57,263 nt of DNA from an uncultured Methanobrevibacter sp. (GTDB taxonomy: Archaea > Methanobacteriota > Methanobacteria > Methanobacteriales > Methanobacteriaceae). A program made the position numbers and the translations under genes. Of this stretch, positions 37,525 to 46,477 are shown in pieces; the first letter of the stretch is position 1; each line of letters starts with the position of its first letter. Under the pieces are notes generated by a model. That model worked only from the letters and a program-made list of their open reading frames with translations, made no database searches and was not told the origin of the DNA. The DNA lies in NCBI RefSeq assembly GCF_947170395.1, contig NZ_CAMVTE010000015.1, positions 1-57,263 on the forward strand, in the 5' to 3' direction.

Positions 37525-38943
37525 TTATCTCTGTGACAATTTGCTGTAATCGGACCTGTAGATGAACAGAAGATTTTTACCGTCTTTAATGGCCTTATCA
37601 TAAACGTCATTATAATCTTTTATATATTCTGCATTTTTAGTCATTTTTTCGGCTATTGAAAGGCCCACGTCTCCTGTAAGGATAATTTGTGAGTTAATTG
37701 TGTCTAAATATTTTGAAACCTTGTCTTCATCTATTTCTTCACAGGTTATTCCGTAGTCTCCTCCGACTGCAATATAATAGTCGCCAGTATTTTCAATCAT
37801 CGCGATGGATTGCCTTATTGCCTCAGTATTGATTCCGGGATTTATCTCTTCAATTATTGTGGAATTGCCCTTACTTCTTTTGTTGGTCCTTCCAGTAATT
37901 CCCTTAAAGTTTGCCAATCCATTTATTATCTTTTCATGGGGGATGTTTAATGATAATGCTGTTAGAACAACTCCCAAAACGTTTGAAACATGATGGTGGC
38001 CCGGTGCAAATGTTTTAAGTGAAATTTCACCGCTTATGATTTCGCCGGATTTTGTCGAAACATCTCTGTATTCCATCTCAATTTCTGTCAAATCAAGGGA
38101 ATATTTCACGTTTTTGACATAAAGATTTGAAGACTTATCGTCAATTGAAAATGAGTTGATTTTCGGATGTTCGACATCAAGGTAGTATTCATCAAGGCTT
38201 TTCCTGTTGCACACAACAATGCCGCATCTGAAAACCTGCCTTTTGGCTTCGGCTGCGGTGCTTCTGTTTCTGGCAATCGGATAGTTTTCAGCTATGTTTG
38301 TCAAAAGCCCGACATCGCCTATACCGCTTGTGCCGAGTGATGATTCAAAGATTGCTGATGAGTATTTTTTAAGGTTTTCGCTTTTTACTTTGCCTTCAGC
38401 AATCATACAAATCGGATTTGCAACCTTATAGGCCAGATCAATGGTCTCCTTTATGTTTGCAGGCGTTATTGAAATGTCCTTTTTAAGAATCATTTCCCTC
38501 CCGTTTTCATATAAGATGGCGCCAAGGCTTGATAAAATAAGGGGATCATCATCAATAAGTATTTCCTTAAGCATGAATGCGCAGCTGGTCTTTCCCTTGA
38601 CTCCGGTAATCTCTATTTTGTCAATGTCGTCTCCCCATCCATCCAAAATATCAAAAACAGCTTCATGATGGGTTTTGAAAGTATAGTTCAAATCGGGATT
38701 GTGTGCGGCAATCTCATCTAAGGTTAATGGGAGGTGAATTGGATAGATAACTTCCATATCTCCCCTGAAATCCTTTAAATCCTCCAGTTCAATAAGCTCA
38801 ACATCATAGACCTCAAGCATTTGCCTGTCAATGTCTCCAAGGGTATTGTAGATGTCATATGCAAGGACACTTTTACCCTTTTTTGCAAGGCTTACGGCAA
38901 TCTTTACGCCTCCGTGGGTTAGGTCAATCACTAATCTATTCAT
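37525..38943 (-). CDS. cfbE: Coenzyme F430 synthetase (Mur ligase family)
   Basis: A 472-residue Mur-ligase-like enzyme. CfbE closes the last ring of seco-F430 to give coenzyme F430, the nickel cofactor of methyl-CoM reductase, using ATP. Visible features: the P-loop TGVKGKTS at about 113-120, the Mur-type APGHHHVSNVLGVVLTAL block with the second-domain turn, and a third domain with NPGINTEAI and AVGGDYG. Unlike MurC-F there is no cell-wall partner near. The start overlaps the end of the NAD kinase fusion by eight bases, so the two are translationally linked. Confidence 0.87.
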   Translation of the reverse strand: MNRLVIDLTHGGVKIAVSLAKKGKSVLAYDIYNTLGDIDRQMLEVYDVELIELEDLKDFRGDMEVIYPIHLPLTLDEIAAHNPDLNYTFKTHHEAVFDILDGWGDDIDKIEITGVKGKTSCAFMLKEILIDDDPLILSSLGAILYENGREMILKKDISITPANIKETIDLAYKVANPICMIAEGKVKSENLKKYSSAIFESSLGTSGIGDVGLLTNIAENYPIARNRSTAAEAKRQVFRCGIVVCNRKSLDEYYLDVEHPKINSFSIDDKSSNLYVKNVKYSLDLTEIEMEYRDVSTKSGEIISGEISLKTFAPGHHHVSNVLGVVLTALSLNIPHEKIINGLANFKGITGRTNKRSKGNSTIIEEINPGINTEAIRQSIAMIENTGDYYIAVGGDYGITCEEIDEDKVSKYLDTINSQIILTGDVGLSIAEKMTKNAEYIKDYNDVYDKAIKDGKNLLFIYRSDYSKLSQR

Positions 38944-40795
38944 TATTGCACCGAGGAGTTTCGTTTAATCCGCCTTCGTTGAGTTTGTCCTTAACTTTCT
39001 TGTAGAAGTATTTGGTGGAGGTTCTTATGAAGTAGACGTCCTTTTCGGATTTCTTGAATTTGATTTCCTCTTCATATCTTGCCTCTTCGCTTCTCTGACC
39101 GTCCATAACGAACACTGCGCTTTTTCCTTTCTTAAGCAGTTTCACGGTAATCTCACTGTTGTCGGAGACAATGAACGGTCTTGCTCCAAGCTTATACGGA
39201 CAGATTGGAATGATGATGAATCCGCCGACTTTAGGATCCACAATAGGTCCTCCGGCAGACATTGCATATGCTGTAGAACCGCTCGGGGTTGAAATGATGA
39301 GTCCGTCAGCCCTTACCTGCTCGATGATTTCCCCGTCCACCTTGATTTCAAAGTGAAGCATCTTTGCAGGCTGGTCGGTCATGATTACCACTTCATTTAC
39401 AGCTGAGTAATTGTTGTTTTCGTGGGATACCACAAGCCTTGACCTTTTTTCCCTGTAATATGAACCCTTGAGGATTTCATCAAGGGATGTGAATGTATCC
39501 TGAACTTCGGTATCGGTTAAAAATCCGACAGTTCCCATGTTAATTCCAAAAATAGGAATTTCAGGCTTCATCTTGGATTCAGCCCTTAGAAGCGTACCGT
39601 CCCCTCCAAGGATTATTGCCATGTCGCATTCAAAGTCAAATATCGCACATGAAAGCGCATCGTAGTCAATGTTGAAGTTGATGTCCTCAAGAAGATGGGC
39701 CATCTGCGGATGCTTTTTACGGGTTTTAGCAATAGCATCTTCCAAATCGGGATTCTGCTTCAGTTCGCTCAGTTTATGGGCCAGCCTCTTTTCGATAATC
39801 ACATCACGGCCGTTTCTTAAAAGGTAATCGATGATTTTTGCTGAAAAGAGAATTGACCTGTTCTGATCGATTCTGCTTATGACTCCAATTTTTGCGATTA
39901 AATCAGTTTGATTGTCATTTAGAATATCTATCAGCTGGCTGTGAAGCACCTGGTTGTTTGCCGCAACGACTATGGCTCGCTCATGGATGCTTAATTTGTT
40001 GTTTAGCTTTTCACCATACTTGTCGGTTACGATTGCTCCGGCCTCTTCAACAATAAGCTTTGCGCCGGCAATGTCGATTATCCTTGAGCCCCTGAGGTCA
40101 AGAAATGCGTCATACCTCCCGCTTGCCACATATGAAAGCTCGAGAACCACACTTCCCAAAACCCTCATTCTTCTTGCATTGTCGACAAGCTTTGACGCTT
40201 CTATTGTACTGGATTTTGTAAATCCTCCAAGGGTCATGTTGCTTATGTTTACGATGTCGCTTGGCTGAACCTGTTCGTTGTTAAGCCAGCAGCCTCTTCC
40301 CTTTTCGGCTTCAAAGAAATTACCGTTTGCAAGGTTGCTTAAAAATGCAAGCTCAACGTCATCAAGCGTAGCAAGTCTGCCGTCCGGAACGCTTGCAACA
40401 GCTATTGAAATACCGAAAGCAGGAATTTCCTTGATTGCATTTGTTGTTCCGTCAATAGGGTCAACCAAAAAGATGAACTTCGGTTTTTCATCTTCGGGAA
40501 TGTCATCACGCCTGAGCTCTTCTGTTAAAGTGATGCTTCTTTTGGTTCCCTTACCCAATCTCAACTCGCCGATTTCTTCGCTAATGATATATGAGTAAAC
40601 GGGAGCTTCTTTCAGGATGTGAATAACAATCTCTTCAGCGACGATGTCAATGTAGGATGTGGGAGTTCCGTCTGCACCGATTTTTACTTTGGCACCGGCT
40701 TCAGGGGTTCCGAAATAAGGTCTTGTGGCTCTGCTTACATCCTTTATGATTTCATATGCAAGGTCGGTTGCAATTTTCTTGTCTTGAGCATCCAT
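38936..40795 (-). CDS. Bifunctional NADP phosphatase/NAD kinase
   Basis: A 619-residue fusion. Residues 1 to about 280 are an inositol-monophosphatase/archaeal FBPase-type domain (VDPIDGTTNA at 111-120, with the metal-binding DPIDGT). Residues about 295-600 are NAD kinase (GGDGTLL at 397-403, GTVGFLTD, TPSGSTAYAMSAGGPI). This order is that of Methanocaldococcus MJ0917, shown to carry both NADP phosphatase and NAD kinase activity, so one polypeptide sets the NAD/NADP ratio. It is upstream of and overlaps cfbE. Confidence 0.92.
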   Translation of the reverse strand: MDAQDKKIATDLAYEIIKDVSRATRPYFGTPEAGAKVKIGADGTPTSYIDIVAEEIVIHILKEAPVYSYIISEEIGELRLGKGTKRSITLTEELRRDDIPEDEKPKFIFLVDPIDGTTNAIKEIPAFGISIAVASVPDGRLATLDDVELAFLSNLANGNFFEAEKGRGCWLNNEQVQPSDIVNISNMTLGGFTKSSTIEASKLVDNARRMRVLGSVVLELSYVASGRYDAFLDLRGSRIIDIAGAKLIVEEAGAIVTDKYGEKLNNKLSIHERAIVVAANNQVLHSQLIDILNDNQTDLIAKIGVISRIDQNRSILFSAKIIDYLLRNGRDVIIEKRLAHKLSELKQNPDLEDAIAKTRKKHPQMAHLLEDINFNIDYDALSCAIFDFECDMAIILGGDGTLLRAESKMKPEIPIFGINMGTVGFLTDTEVQDTFTSLDEILKGSYYREKRSRLVVSHENNNYSAVNEVVIMTDQPAKMLHFEIKVDGEIIEQVRADGLIISTPSGSTAYAMSAGGPIVDPKVGGFIIIPICPYKLGARPFIVSDNSEITVKLLKKGKSAVFVMDGQRSEEARYEEEIKFKKSEKDVYFIRTSTKYFYKKVKDKLNEGGLNETPRCNNE

Positions 40796-40862
40796 TCTTT
40801 ACACCTCTTTTTTGGTAATAATTATATTTTCATCGTTATATAAATTGGCTAAAGCATTTCCT

Positions 40863-41309
40863 TTAATCGTCAACATAGACTACCGAAGCAATGGCTGAAG
40901 CTATCTTTTCTACACGGGTTGTGGAATGTTTTACAATTAAATCCTTTATTTCAACTCCACGTTTGTCCATCATGTATTCAACCATCTGACGAGCCTCATC
41001 TATCAGGTCATCAGGGTTTTTGTCAATTCCTGATGTTTCGACAACACATCCAAGCTCCTCTCCGATAGCAAGCGCAACTGCTGCGGTAATTTCAGCTCCT
41101 TCAACGTCTGAAGTAACCTCTGCGAGAACGCAATTCACCATGGCTCCGGGTTTCAGGCTTGGCAAGTCAACGATTTCGGCATTTGGGCCGAGCATGCTTG
41201 ATACCTTAATGAGATTGACGTCACCGATTCCGGCATCGGTGAGGGCATTGTCAAATGCATTCAGTTTTGTCGGGCCTTCGTCTTTTCCACTTACAATAGC
41301 TATCTTCAT
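40863..41309 (-). CDS. pdaD: Pyruvoyl-dependent arginine decarboxylase
   Basis: A 148-residue proenzyme that cuts itself to form a pyruvoyl group and turns arginine into agmatine. Self-cleavage is expected between S37 and S38 in LIKVSSMLGP; the GAMVNCVLAEVTSD and GIDKNPDDLIDEARQM blocks are typical. It is the first step of archaeal polyamine synthesis; agmatinase lies 1 kb away on the other strand, with aIF5A between. The 74-base gap to the divergent gene at 41384 holds ATATTTATATAATG, a TATA box for that gene or both. Confidence 0.92.
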   Translation of the reverse strand: MKIAIVSGKDEGPTKLNAFDNALTDAGIGDVNLIKVSSMLGPNAEIVDLPSLKPGAMVNCVLAEVTSDVEGAEITAAVALAIGEELGCVVETSGIDKNPDDLIDEARQMVEYMMDKRGVEIKDLIVKHSTTRVEKIASAIASVVYVDD

Positions 41310-41383
41310 TATATCACTTATGTTAATATTTGGTGGAACATATTTATATAATGAAGTTTTAAAATAATTTTGGTGTACCTAAA

Positions 41384-41740
41384 ATGATTTTCAACAAGTA
41401 TATTTCAATGGCACTGTCAGTTCTTTTATTCATTTTGCTGGTGCTGATAATGGCTTCACTGACTCTGGTAAACAAATCCCTAAGCAGATACTCTGCTGTG
41501 GCTTTGGTATTGATTGTGGTGTTCTATTTCATCTCAAGGGCATTTTACAATTACCTGAGAAACGACAGTCAATATAAGAACAACCGCCAGATATCCTCAG
41601 ACAAGAAAGGCGAAAGCTACATTACAAAAGGCGAAAGCGATTCCAAAAAGCTGTTTGTTGTAATCTGGGTAGTTGTGATTTTGGTTATGATTAGTGTGGC
41701 TCTTGGGCTCTTTTTGGTAAATAACGGATTAATTCATTAA
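41384..41740 (+). CDS. Small membrane protein of unknown function
   Basis: 118 residues with three likely membrane helices (about 7-29, 38-57 and 88-112) and a polar, lysine/serine-rich loop between the second and third (RNDSQYKNNRQISSDKKGES). No family recognised. No ribosome site before ATG 41384 and a TATA box only about 30 bases upstream, so the message may be leaderless. It lies between pdaD and aIF5A, but no link to polyamines can be read from the sequence. Confidence 0.6.
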   Translation: MIFNKYISMALSVLLFILLVLIMASLTLVNKSLSRYSAVALVLIVVFYFISRAFYNYLRNDSQYKNNRQISSDKKGESYITKGESDSKKLFVVIWVVVILVMISVALGLFLVNNGLIH

Positions 41741-41782
41741 AAACTTTTTTCATTTTATAAAAAAATCCGAAATAAACGAATA

Positions 41783-41870
41783 CTTTATATAAAATAGAAT
41801 AGATAGTTAATACTAATCTAATAATATTCCTTATTATAAGATTAAAAACCGGTTTTTATAAATTTGGAGG
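41783..41870 (+). promoter_or_regulatory. aIF5A promoter and leader with a perfect palindrome
   Basis: A strong TATA box CTTTATATAAAA (41783-41794) is followed by a leader that includes CTTATTATAAG and the perfect 14-bp palindrome AAAAACCGGTTTTT (41844-41857), then GGAGG just before the start codon. The palindrome sits where a stem would hide or expose the ribosome site. Confidence 0.6.
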
Positions 41871-41877
41871 AAAATTA

Positions 41878-42276
41878 ATGTCAACAAAAGTTGTAGAAAT
41901 TAAAACATTAAAAGTTGGAAAATACATCGTTTTAGACGGTGAAGCATGTAAAATTAGTAGTTACTCTACTTCATCCCCTGGTAAACACGGTGCTGCAAAA
42001 GCAAGAATCGAAGCAATCGGTGTTTTCGACGGACAAAAAAGAAGTCTCGTAAAACCAGTGGACAGTAAAGTGGACACTCCTATCATCGACAAAAGATTAG
42101 GACAAGTTATCTCAATCCAAGGTGACAATGTACAGATTATGGATATGGAAAACTACGACACCATCGACTTGCCAATGCCTGAAGACTTAAAAGACGCAAT
42201 CGTTGAAGGTATTGAAGTTGAATACATAGTCGCTTTAGGAAACATGAAAATAATGAGAACCAGAGGATCTAACTAG
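41878..42276 (+). CDS. eif5A: Translation factor aIF5A (hypusine-containing)
   Basis: A 132-residue archaeal IF5A that helps ribosomes past difficult peptide bonds. The hypusination loop is [10 protein letters not shown] with K36 as the modified lysine; the C-terminal OB-fold ([20 protein letters not shown]) is complete. Strong promoter and ribosome site agree with a core gene. Its modification consumes spermidine or agmatine-derived polyamine, made by products of the neighbouring pdaD and agmatinase genes. Confidence 0.95.
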   Translation: MSTKVVEIKTLKVGKYIVLDGEACKISSYSTSSPGKHGAAKARIEAIGVFDGQKRSLVKPVDSKVDTPIIDKRLGQVISIQGDNVQIMDMENYDTIDLPMPEDLKDAIVEGIEVEYIVALGNMKIMRTRGSN

Positions 42277-42307
42277 ATTCTCTTAATTATTTTCACTTTT
42301 GAAAATT

Positions 42308-43174
42308 ATGCTTTTGAATACTTATGAACCATGGAAATTTGCATTTTCTGCAGAAAATGACGAAATCGTTAATGATTCGTATGGAATAATTGGTGTTCCG
42401 TTTGATAGTACCACTTCATATCATTCCGGTTCACGTTTGGGACCAATTGTTGTTAGGGAAGCATCATTTGGTTTTGAAAAATACAATACTGTTTTTAACA
42501 AAGACCTGACCACCACCTTCTATGATTTCGGAGACGTCAATGTCGTTCCTGGAAACTGTGAGAAAACCTGCAGGATAATAGAGGACACAGTAAACGAACT
42601 TCTTGACATGGATATAAAGCCAATAATAATCGGCGGAGAGCATTCAGCCTCAATCGGCGCAATCAAGGCATTGACAGAAAAATATGAAAAACTCACAGTG
42701 ATTCATCTGGATGCCCACAGAGACCTCGCATTCGAGTTTGTAGGCGAAAAATATTCTCATGCAACAGTAATGAGAAGGGCTCATGAAATGGGTGCTGATC
42801 TGGTTCAAATCGGAATAAGATCATCTTCAGAAGACGAGGAGCTTTTCGTAAAATCCACATACAACATCCAGACATTCAAAAACAAGGAAACCCACAAGCA
42901 CATGGATGCGCTGGAGTATTATCTCACCAATATCGACGGTCCAATCTACATTTCAATAGACATGGATGTGGTTGACCCTGCAATAGCGCCAAGCGTTGGA
43001 AATCCTACTCCAGGGGGCTTAAGAGTTTCTGATATTGAAATTATTCTTGAAACTTTGTCCCACAAAAATGTGGTGGGCATTGATGTTGTTGAAACCGCAA
43101 CCAACAAGTTAGGTGAAAACACTGCAGTTCTTGCAGCCAAAATAATCTATGATTTTTTAACATTGGTGGAATAA
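42308..43174 (+). CDS. speB: Agmatinase
   Basis: A ureohydrolase of about 288 residues that converts agmatine into putrescine and urea. The binuclear manganese site is complete: GGEHSASIGA, HLDAHRDLAFEF and SIDMDVVDPAIAPSVGNPTPGG. ATG 42308 is chosen; TTG 42299 would add three residues, and neither has a clear ribosome site. It follows aIF5A by about 30 bases and continues the polyamine pathway begun by pdaD. A stem ACTTTTT/AAAAAGT lies just after its stop (43174-43194). Confidence 0.92.
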   Translation: MLLNTYEPWKFAFSAENDEIVNDSYGIIGVPFDSTTSYHSGSRLGPIVVREASFGFEKYNTVFNKDLTTTFYDFGDVNVVPGNCEKTCRIIEDTVNELLDMDIKPIIIGGEHSASIGAIKALTEKYEKLTVIHLDAHRDLAFEFVGEKYSHATVMRRAHEMGADLVQIGIRSSSEDEELFVKSTYNIQTFKNKETHKHMDALEYYLTNIDGPIYISIDMDVVDPAIAPSVGNPTPGGLRVSDIEIILETLSHKNVVGIDVVETATNKLGENTAVLAAKIIYDFLTLVE

Positions 43175-43229
43175 CTTTTTTTACTCTAAAAAGTCTTTCA
43201 TGATAAAACTTAGTATCTTGTTTTGAAAT

Positions 43230-44060
43230 ATGTTAATTATGGACATCAAGGCACCAATTATAATGGAAACGATTTTTATTGCAATAGCGGTTATAGTCTA
43301 TACTTTAACTTCAAACACGTTTTTCATATACAATTTCCTATATATCGGAACAGCTATTTCGCTAGAATTATTCTTAATGGCTAAAAACAAGAGTTATGCA
43401 AGAAACATTATAATGCTTGCGGTTGGTTCATACATCCTAATCTATGTTGGAATAATGGGCCATGAAAACATGTTGATGTCAGGTTTTTGGTATTATCTTT
43501 TTTCAGGCGTTTTTGAAGCGGCAGTAATTCATTATTTAATCGCAAAGATAGCAGGGCCATTCCTTTTTGGCCGTGGATGGTGCGGATATGCCTGCTGGAC
43601 AGCAATGATTCTGGATCTGCTTCCATATAATACTTCCCAAAACGAAAGAAAAAATTGGGGATATGTAAGATACATATTGTTTGCTTTAATATTTTGCTTT
43701 GTAGCCGGATTATTCATATTTAAAGTATCTGATTTGGACCTGATAATGTTTTATCTCTTTATAATTGGCAATATCATTTATTATGCTGTCGGAATTGTTT
43801 TGGCATTTAAACTTAAGGATAATCGTGCTTTCTGCAAGTATGTATGTCCAATTACAGTATTTTTAAAGATTTCAAGCTATTTTTCAATTTTAAGAGTAAC
43901 TGTCGATAAGCAAAAATGCATTGAATGCAACAAATGCATCAAATCATGTCCGATGGATGTGGACATGATGAATAATTCAAAAAAAAGGGTCAACGGTACG
44001 GAATGCATTTTGTGTCTCGAATGTGTTCATTCATGCAAGCAGGATGCCTTAAAGGTATAG
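43230..44060 (+). CDS. NapH-like membrane ferredoxin-type protein
   Basis: 276 residues with about six membrane helices and four cysteine groups: GWCGYACW and CKYVCP in the membrane-near loops, as in NapH/CcoG/RdxA, and two C-terminal 4Fe-4S motifs (CIECNKCIKSCP and CILCLECVHSC). It would pass electrons across or along the membrane to an unknown partner; no nap or cco genes are near. The stop codon abuts the stop of the convergent regulator. Confidence 0.87.
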   Translation: MLIMDIKAPIIMETIFIAIAVIVYTLTSNTFFIYNFLYIGTAISLELFLMAKNKSYARNIIMLAVGSYILIYVGIMGHENMLMSGFWYYLFSGVFEAAVIHYLIAKIAGPFLFGRGWCGYACWTAMILDLLPYNTSQNERKNWGYVRYILFALIFCFVAGLFIFKVSDLDLIMFYLFIIGNIIYYAVGIVLAFKLKDNRAFCKYVCPITVFLKISSYFSILRVTVDKQKCIECNKCIKSCPMDVDMMNNSKKRVNGTECILCLECVHSCKQDALKV

Positions 44061-44360
44061 CTAATCATCACTATATTCATTTTCAACTTTATCCAGGTAG
44101 TATTTGCCTTTATCGGTGATGCTGTAGAATCTGTATCTTTTGTCATCCTCGTTGAGGCATTCCACAAGTTCCGCTTCTTTTAAAGTTTTTAGATATTTAG
44201 AGACATGATTGCTGTTGTCTTTTATGTCTTTGCTGATTTTTGAAGGAATTTTGTCTTCCTTTTCAAGTGATTTTAGCACGCTTATTCTTTTTTTGGACCT
44301 TGCAAGTAAAGATATTATGCTCATGTCATCTTTTTTGCTCATATTTTTTAGTTTATTCAT
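44061..44360 (-). CDS. Winged-helix transcription regulator
   Basis: 99 residues with a winged-helix DNA-binding fold: KRISVLKSLEKEDKIPSKIS (helices 1-2), NSNHVSKYLKTLKEAELVEC (recognition helix) and the wing RYRFYSITDKGKYYL. It resembles small archaeal ArsR/PadR-like regulators. No metal-binding cysteines are seen. A start at the ATG six codons on is possible. It is convergent with the NapH-like gene and divergent from the secreted-protein gene at 44457. Confidence 0.75.
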   Translation of the reverse strand: MNKLKNMSKKDDMSIISLLARSKKRISVLKSLEKEDKIPSKISKDIKDNSNHVSKYLKTLKEAELVECLNEDDKRYRFYSITDKGKYYLDKVENEYSDD

Positions 44361-44456
44361 TGGCTATTTTATTGATATGTATACGATAGTAGCATGCTAA
44401 TAGCAATGTTTATATGAGGTGCATATCCTATATATTAACATTGAAGGTGAAAGTCC

Positions 44457-44945
44457 ATGAACAAAAAAATTTTCATTTTAATCTTGGTTGTCATCATTGC
44501 ATTGTGTTTGATAATGCCAATAACTTCCACTCAGGATTTCGATGGGAATTTCACGATGGAAGTCCCATTTGGCAGCCATTACTCCAATGTTGCTTGGTGC
44601 AGGGCCAATGGTGCATTGGGCTGTGCGGACGAATATTGGGAAGAGAATGCCGGCTGCGATTTGGATGAAAATGAGATGGTAGTTTATTACTATGATGATT
44701 CTTTACTTGGTGATGGCGAATCAAATGTATTGCAGTATGCAGTTGATGATTTGACTTATACATATCTGTATGAAATTCATAATGATGATGAAAATTCTTT
44801 GGTGCTAAAAACAGATTATTCCATGCACAATACTCCCACATATCTCGTTGGTAAAGTGAATGGCGATGCAAGCAAAGTCGTTTTTGTTGGTGGTCATAAC
44901 CTTGATGATTTGATTCATTATGCAAATACTATAAAATTTAGGTGA
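44457..44945 (+). CDS. Secreted or membrane-anchored hypothetical protein
   Basis: 162 residues with an N-terminal hydrophobic signal/anchor (FILILVVIIALCLIMPIT) after MNKK, then an acidic domain with four cysteines in pairs (WCRANGALGCADEYW, GCDL) and a C-terminal VVFVGGHNLDDLIHYANTIK. The Cys content suggests disulfides outside the membrane. AGGTGA sits before ATG. It precedes the next gene by a few bases, so it heads a four-gene set up to 47281. No family recognised. Confidence 0.65.
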   Translation: MNKKIFILILVVIIALCLIMPITSTQDFDGNFTMEVPFGSHYSNVAWCRANGALGCADEYWEENAGCDLDENEMVVYYYDDSLLGDGESNVLQYAVDDLTYTYLYEIHNDDENSLVLKTDYSMHNTPTYLVGKVNGDASKVVFVGGHNLDDLIHYANTIKFR

Positions 44946-44950
44946 AAAAC

Positions 44951-45496
44951 ATGTTAGTGAGAAATTTAGACTTTTTGTCAATTCCAAAGGAATTTTCAAA
45001 GGTGGAAGTTGAAATTTACAACAACCAATCAATTGCTTTAGTCTACATTGAAGGAAAAGGATATTCTCTGGTTTTAAAGGAAGACGAAAATATTGACTCA
45101 GTATTTTTGCTTAAAACAGATATTCTTCCAAACAATGTCAATGAACACTCAGACAGGCAGGATTTCATTAATGTAATTAAAATGCTTCTTGATAGAATCT
45201 ACAGTGCTTCAGATATTAAAGAATATGAAAAGCAGCATCAGGAACATGTATTCTTAAGACTGATGGACTTGTTGAACGAGGGTACTGAAGTGGTGATGAT
45301 TTCAGAAGAAACTTCTAAAACATATACTGATATTGAGAAGGGGTTCATGAAGCTTGAAATCGATATCATGGAAAACAAAATCAATTCCCTAAACTCTTCA
45401 ATTGCGGATGTCTCCAGTGACCTGCAGTCTACCGTAAATAATATCGAAGAAAAGGATTGGGGAAACAGAATCAGAAAAACAATCAATCAGCAATAG
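44951..45496 (+). CDS. Cytoplasmic coiled-coil hypothetical protein
   Basis: 181 soluble residues. N-terminal part is mixed alpha/beta (VEVEIYNNQSIALVYIEGKG); the C-terminal third is a coiled coil (MKLEIDIMENKINSLNSSIA, then DVSSDLQSTVNNIEE). The ATG at 44951 is preferred since AGGTGA of the overlapping upstream stop serves as ribosome site. It is followed directly by the zinc-ribbon/SHOCT gene. Function unknown. Confidence 0.62.
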   Translation: MLVRNLDFLSIPKEFSKVEVEIYNNQSIALVYIEGKGYSLVLKEDENIDSVFLLKTDILPNNVNEHSDRQDFINVIKMLLDRIYSASDIKEYEKQHQEHVFLRLMDLLNEGTEVVMISEETSKTYTDIEKGFMKLEIDIMENKINSLNSSIADVSSDLQSTVNNIEEKDWGNRIRKTINQQ

Positions 45497-45505
45497 GTGT
45501 TAATG

Positions 45506-46468
45506 ATGGTTAAATGTAGTAATTGTGGAGCGGAAGTTGTTGGATCTGACTTTTGCTTTAACTGTGGAGAAAAGGTAGAAAGATTTGAAAGCGATTCTGG
45601 CATTTGCCCAAAATGCGGTGCAAAAAACTCCAAAGACACAAATTTCTGCGTCGAATGTGGGTACAAATTGGCCAACGGTGCTTCAGTATCATTCAAAAAG
45701 CAGGAATGGAATGCAAGACGTAATGAAATTCTTGAAAGATACGATAAACTTGCAGAGGAATTCGGCATTAAGGATGAGGATTATTTCTTGACAAGTGTTC
45801 GCAGATTCAACAAATTGGAACAAGGAACATCAAAGCACAGAACCCTTAATGCGCTTTTCACTGACAGGTACCTGTTTGATTCAGCAGGAATTCCGTTCAT
45901 GAATGTTTCCAAGGCATTTGGTAATGAAACAATGATTGATGGATTTTTCATGATAAAGGATGATAAGTTTGTGTTCATGGAAATCGACAACAGGGACTGG
46001 GAAAAGGTCAATGCAGGAATAAACAATTTCTATTTCGACAAAATCGTTTCAATGAGGGTAACCTTAGGTCTTGGAGATGAAAGCAGATATGAGGACATCA
46101 CTAAAAGAGCCCCAACATCTGCACATGACATCAAAAGGGTCATACAAAACGATATCCAATCACTTAAAGCAACTAGATTCAAGGATTTGATTGCAAACAA
46201 TGACAGTGCAGACATGTTTGACAGACTGTTAATAAAGCTTGTTGACAACACATTCTATGAAATCAGACTTCCAAGCTACAAGTTCGGTCAGAACCTGATT
46301 GAACTTTTTGAAAGCTTAAGAAATCAGCCTCAAAAGGTAGTCATTGAAAATCAGACTGCAGAAATGACAAAAGCTCAGCAAATTAAGGAATTCCAGGAAT
46401 TGCTTGAAAGTGGTGCAATAACCCAAGATGAGTTCGATCAGTTTAAAAAGGATTTATTGTTTGGTTAG
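45506..46468 (+). CDS. Double zinc-ribbon protein with C-terminal SHOCT domain
   Basis: About 320 residues. Two zinc ribbons (CSNCGAEV...CFNCGEKV and CPKCGAKN...CVECGYKL) in the first 55 residues, a central beta-rich domain of unknown type with RRFNKLEQGTSKHRTLNAL, and a C-terminal SHOCT segment (AQQIKEFQELLESGAITQDEFDQFK). SHOCT often marks small oligomerising or membrane-linked partners. AGGTG precedes ATG 45506. Gene order with the coiled-coil gene and the next zinc-ribbon gene suggests a complex, but no known one was recognised. Confidence 0.72.
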   Translation: MVKCSNCGAEVVGSDFCFNCGEKVERFESDSGICPKCGAKNSKDTNFCVECGYKLANGASVSFKKQEWNARRNEILERYDKLAEEFGIKDEDYFLTSVRRFNKLEQGTSKHRTLNALFTDRYLFDSAGIPFMNVSKAFGNETMIDGFFMIKDDKFVFMEIDNRDWEKVNAGINNFYFDKIVSMRVTLGLGDESRYEDITKRAPTSAHDIKRVIQNDIQSLKATRFKDLIANNDSADMFDRLLIKLVDNTFYEIRLPSYKFGQNLIELFESLRNQPQKVVIENQTAEMTKAQQIKEFQELLESGAITQDEFDQFKKDLLFG

Positions 46469-46477
46469 GTGCAGAAT

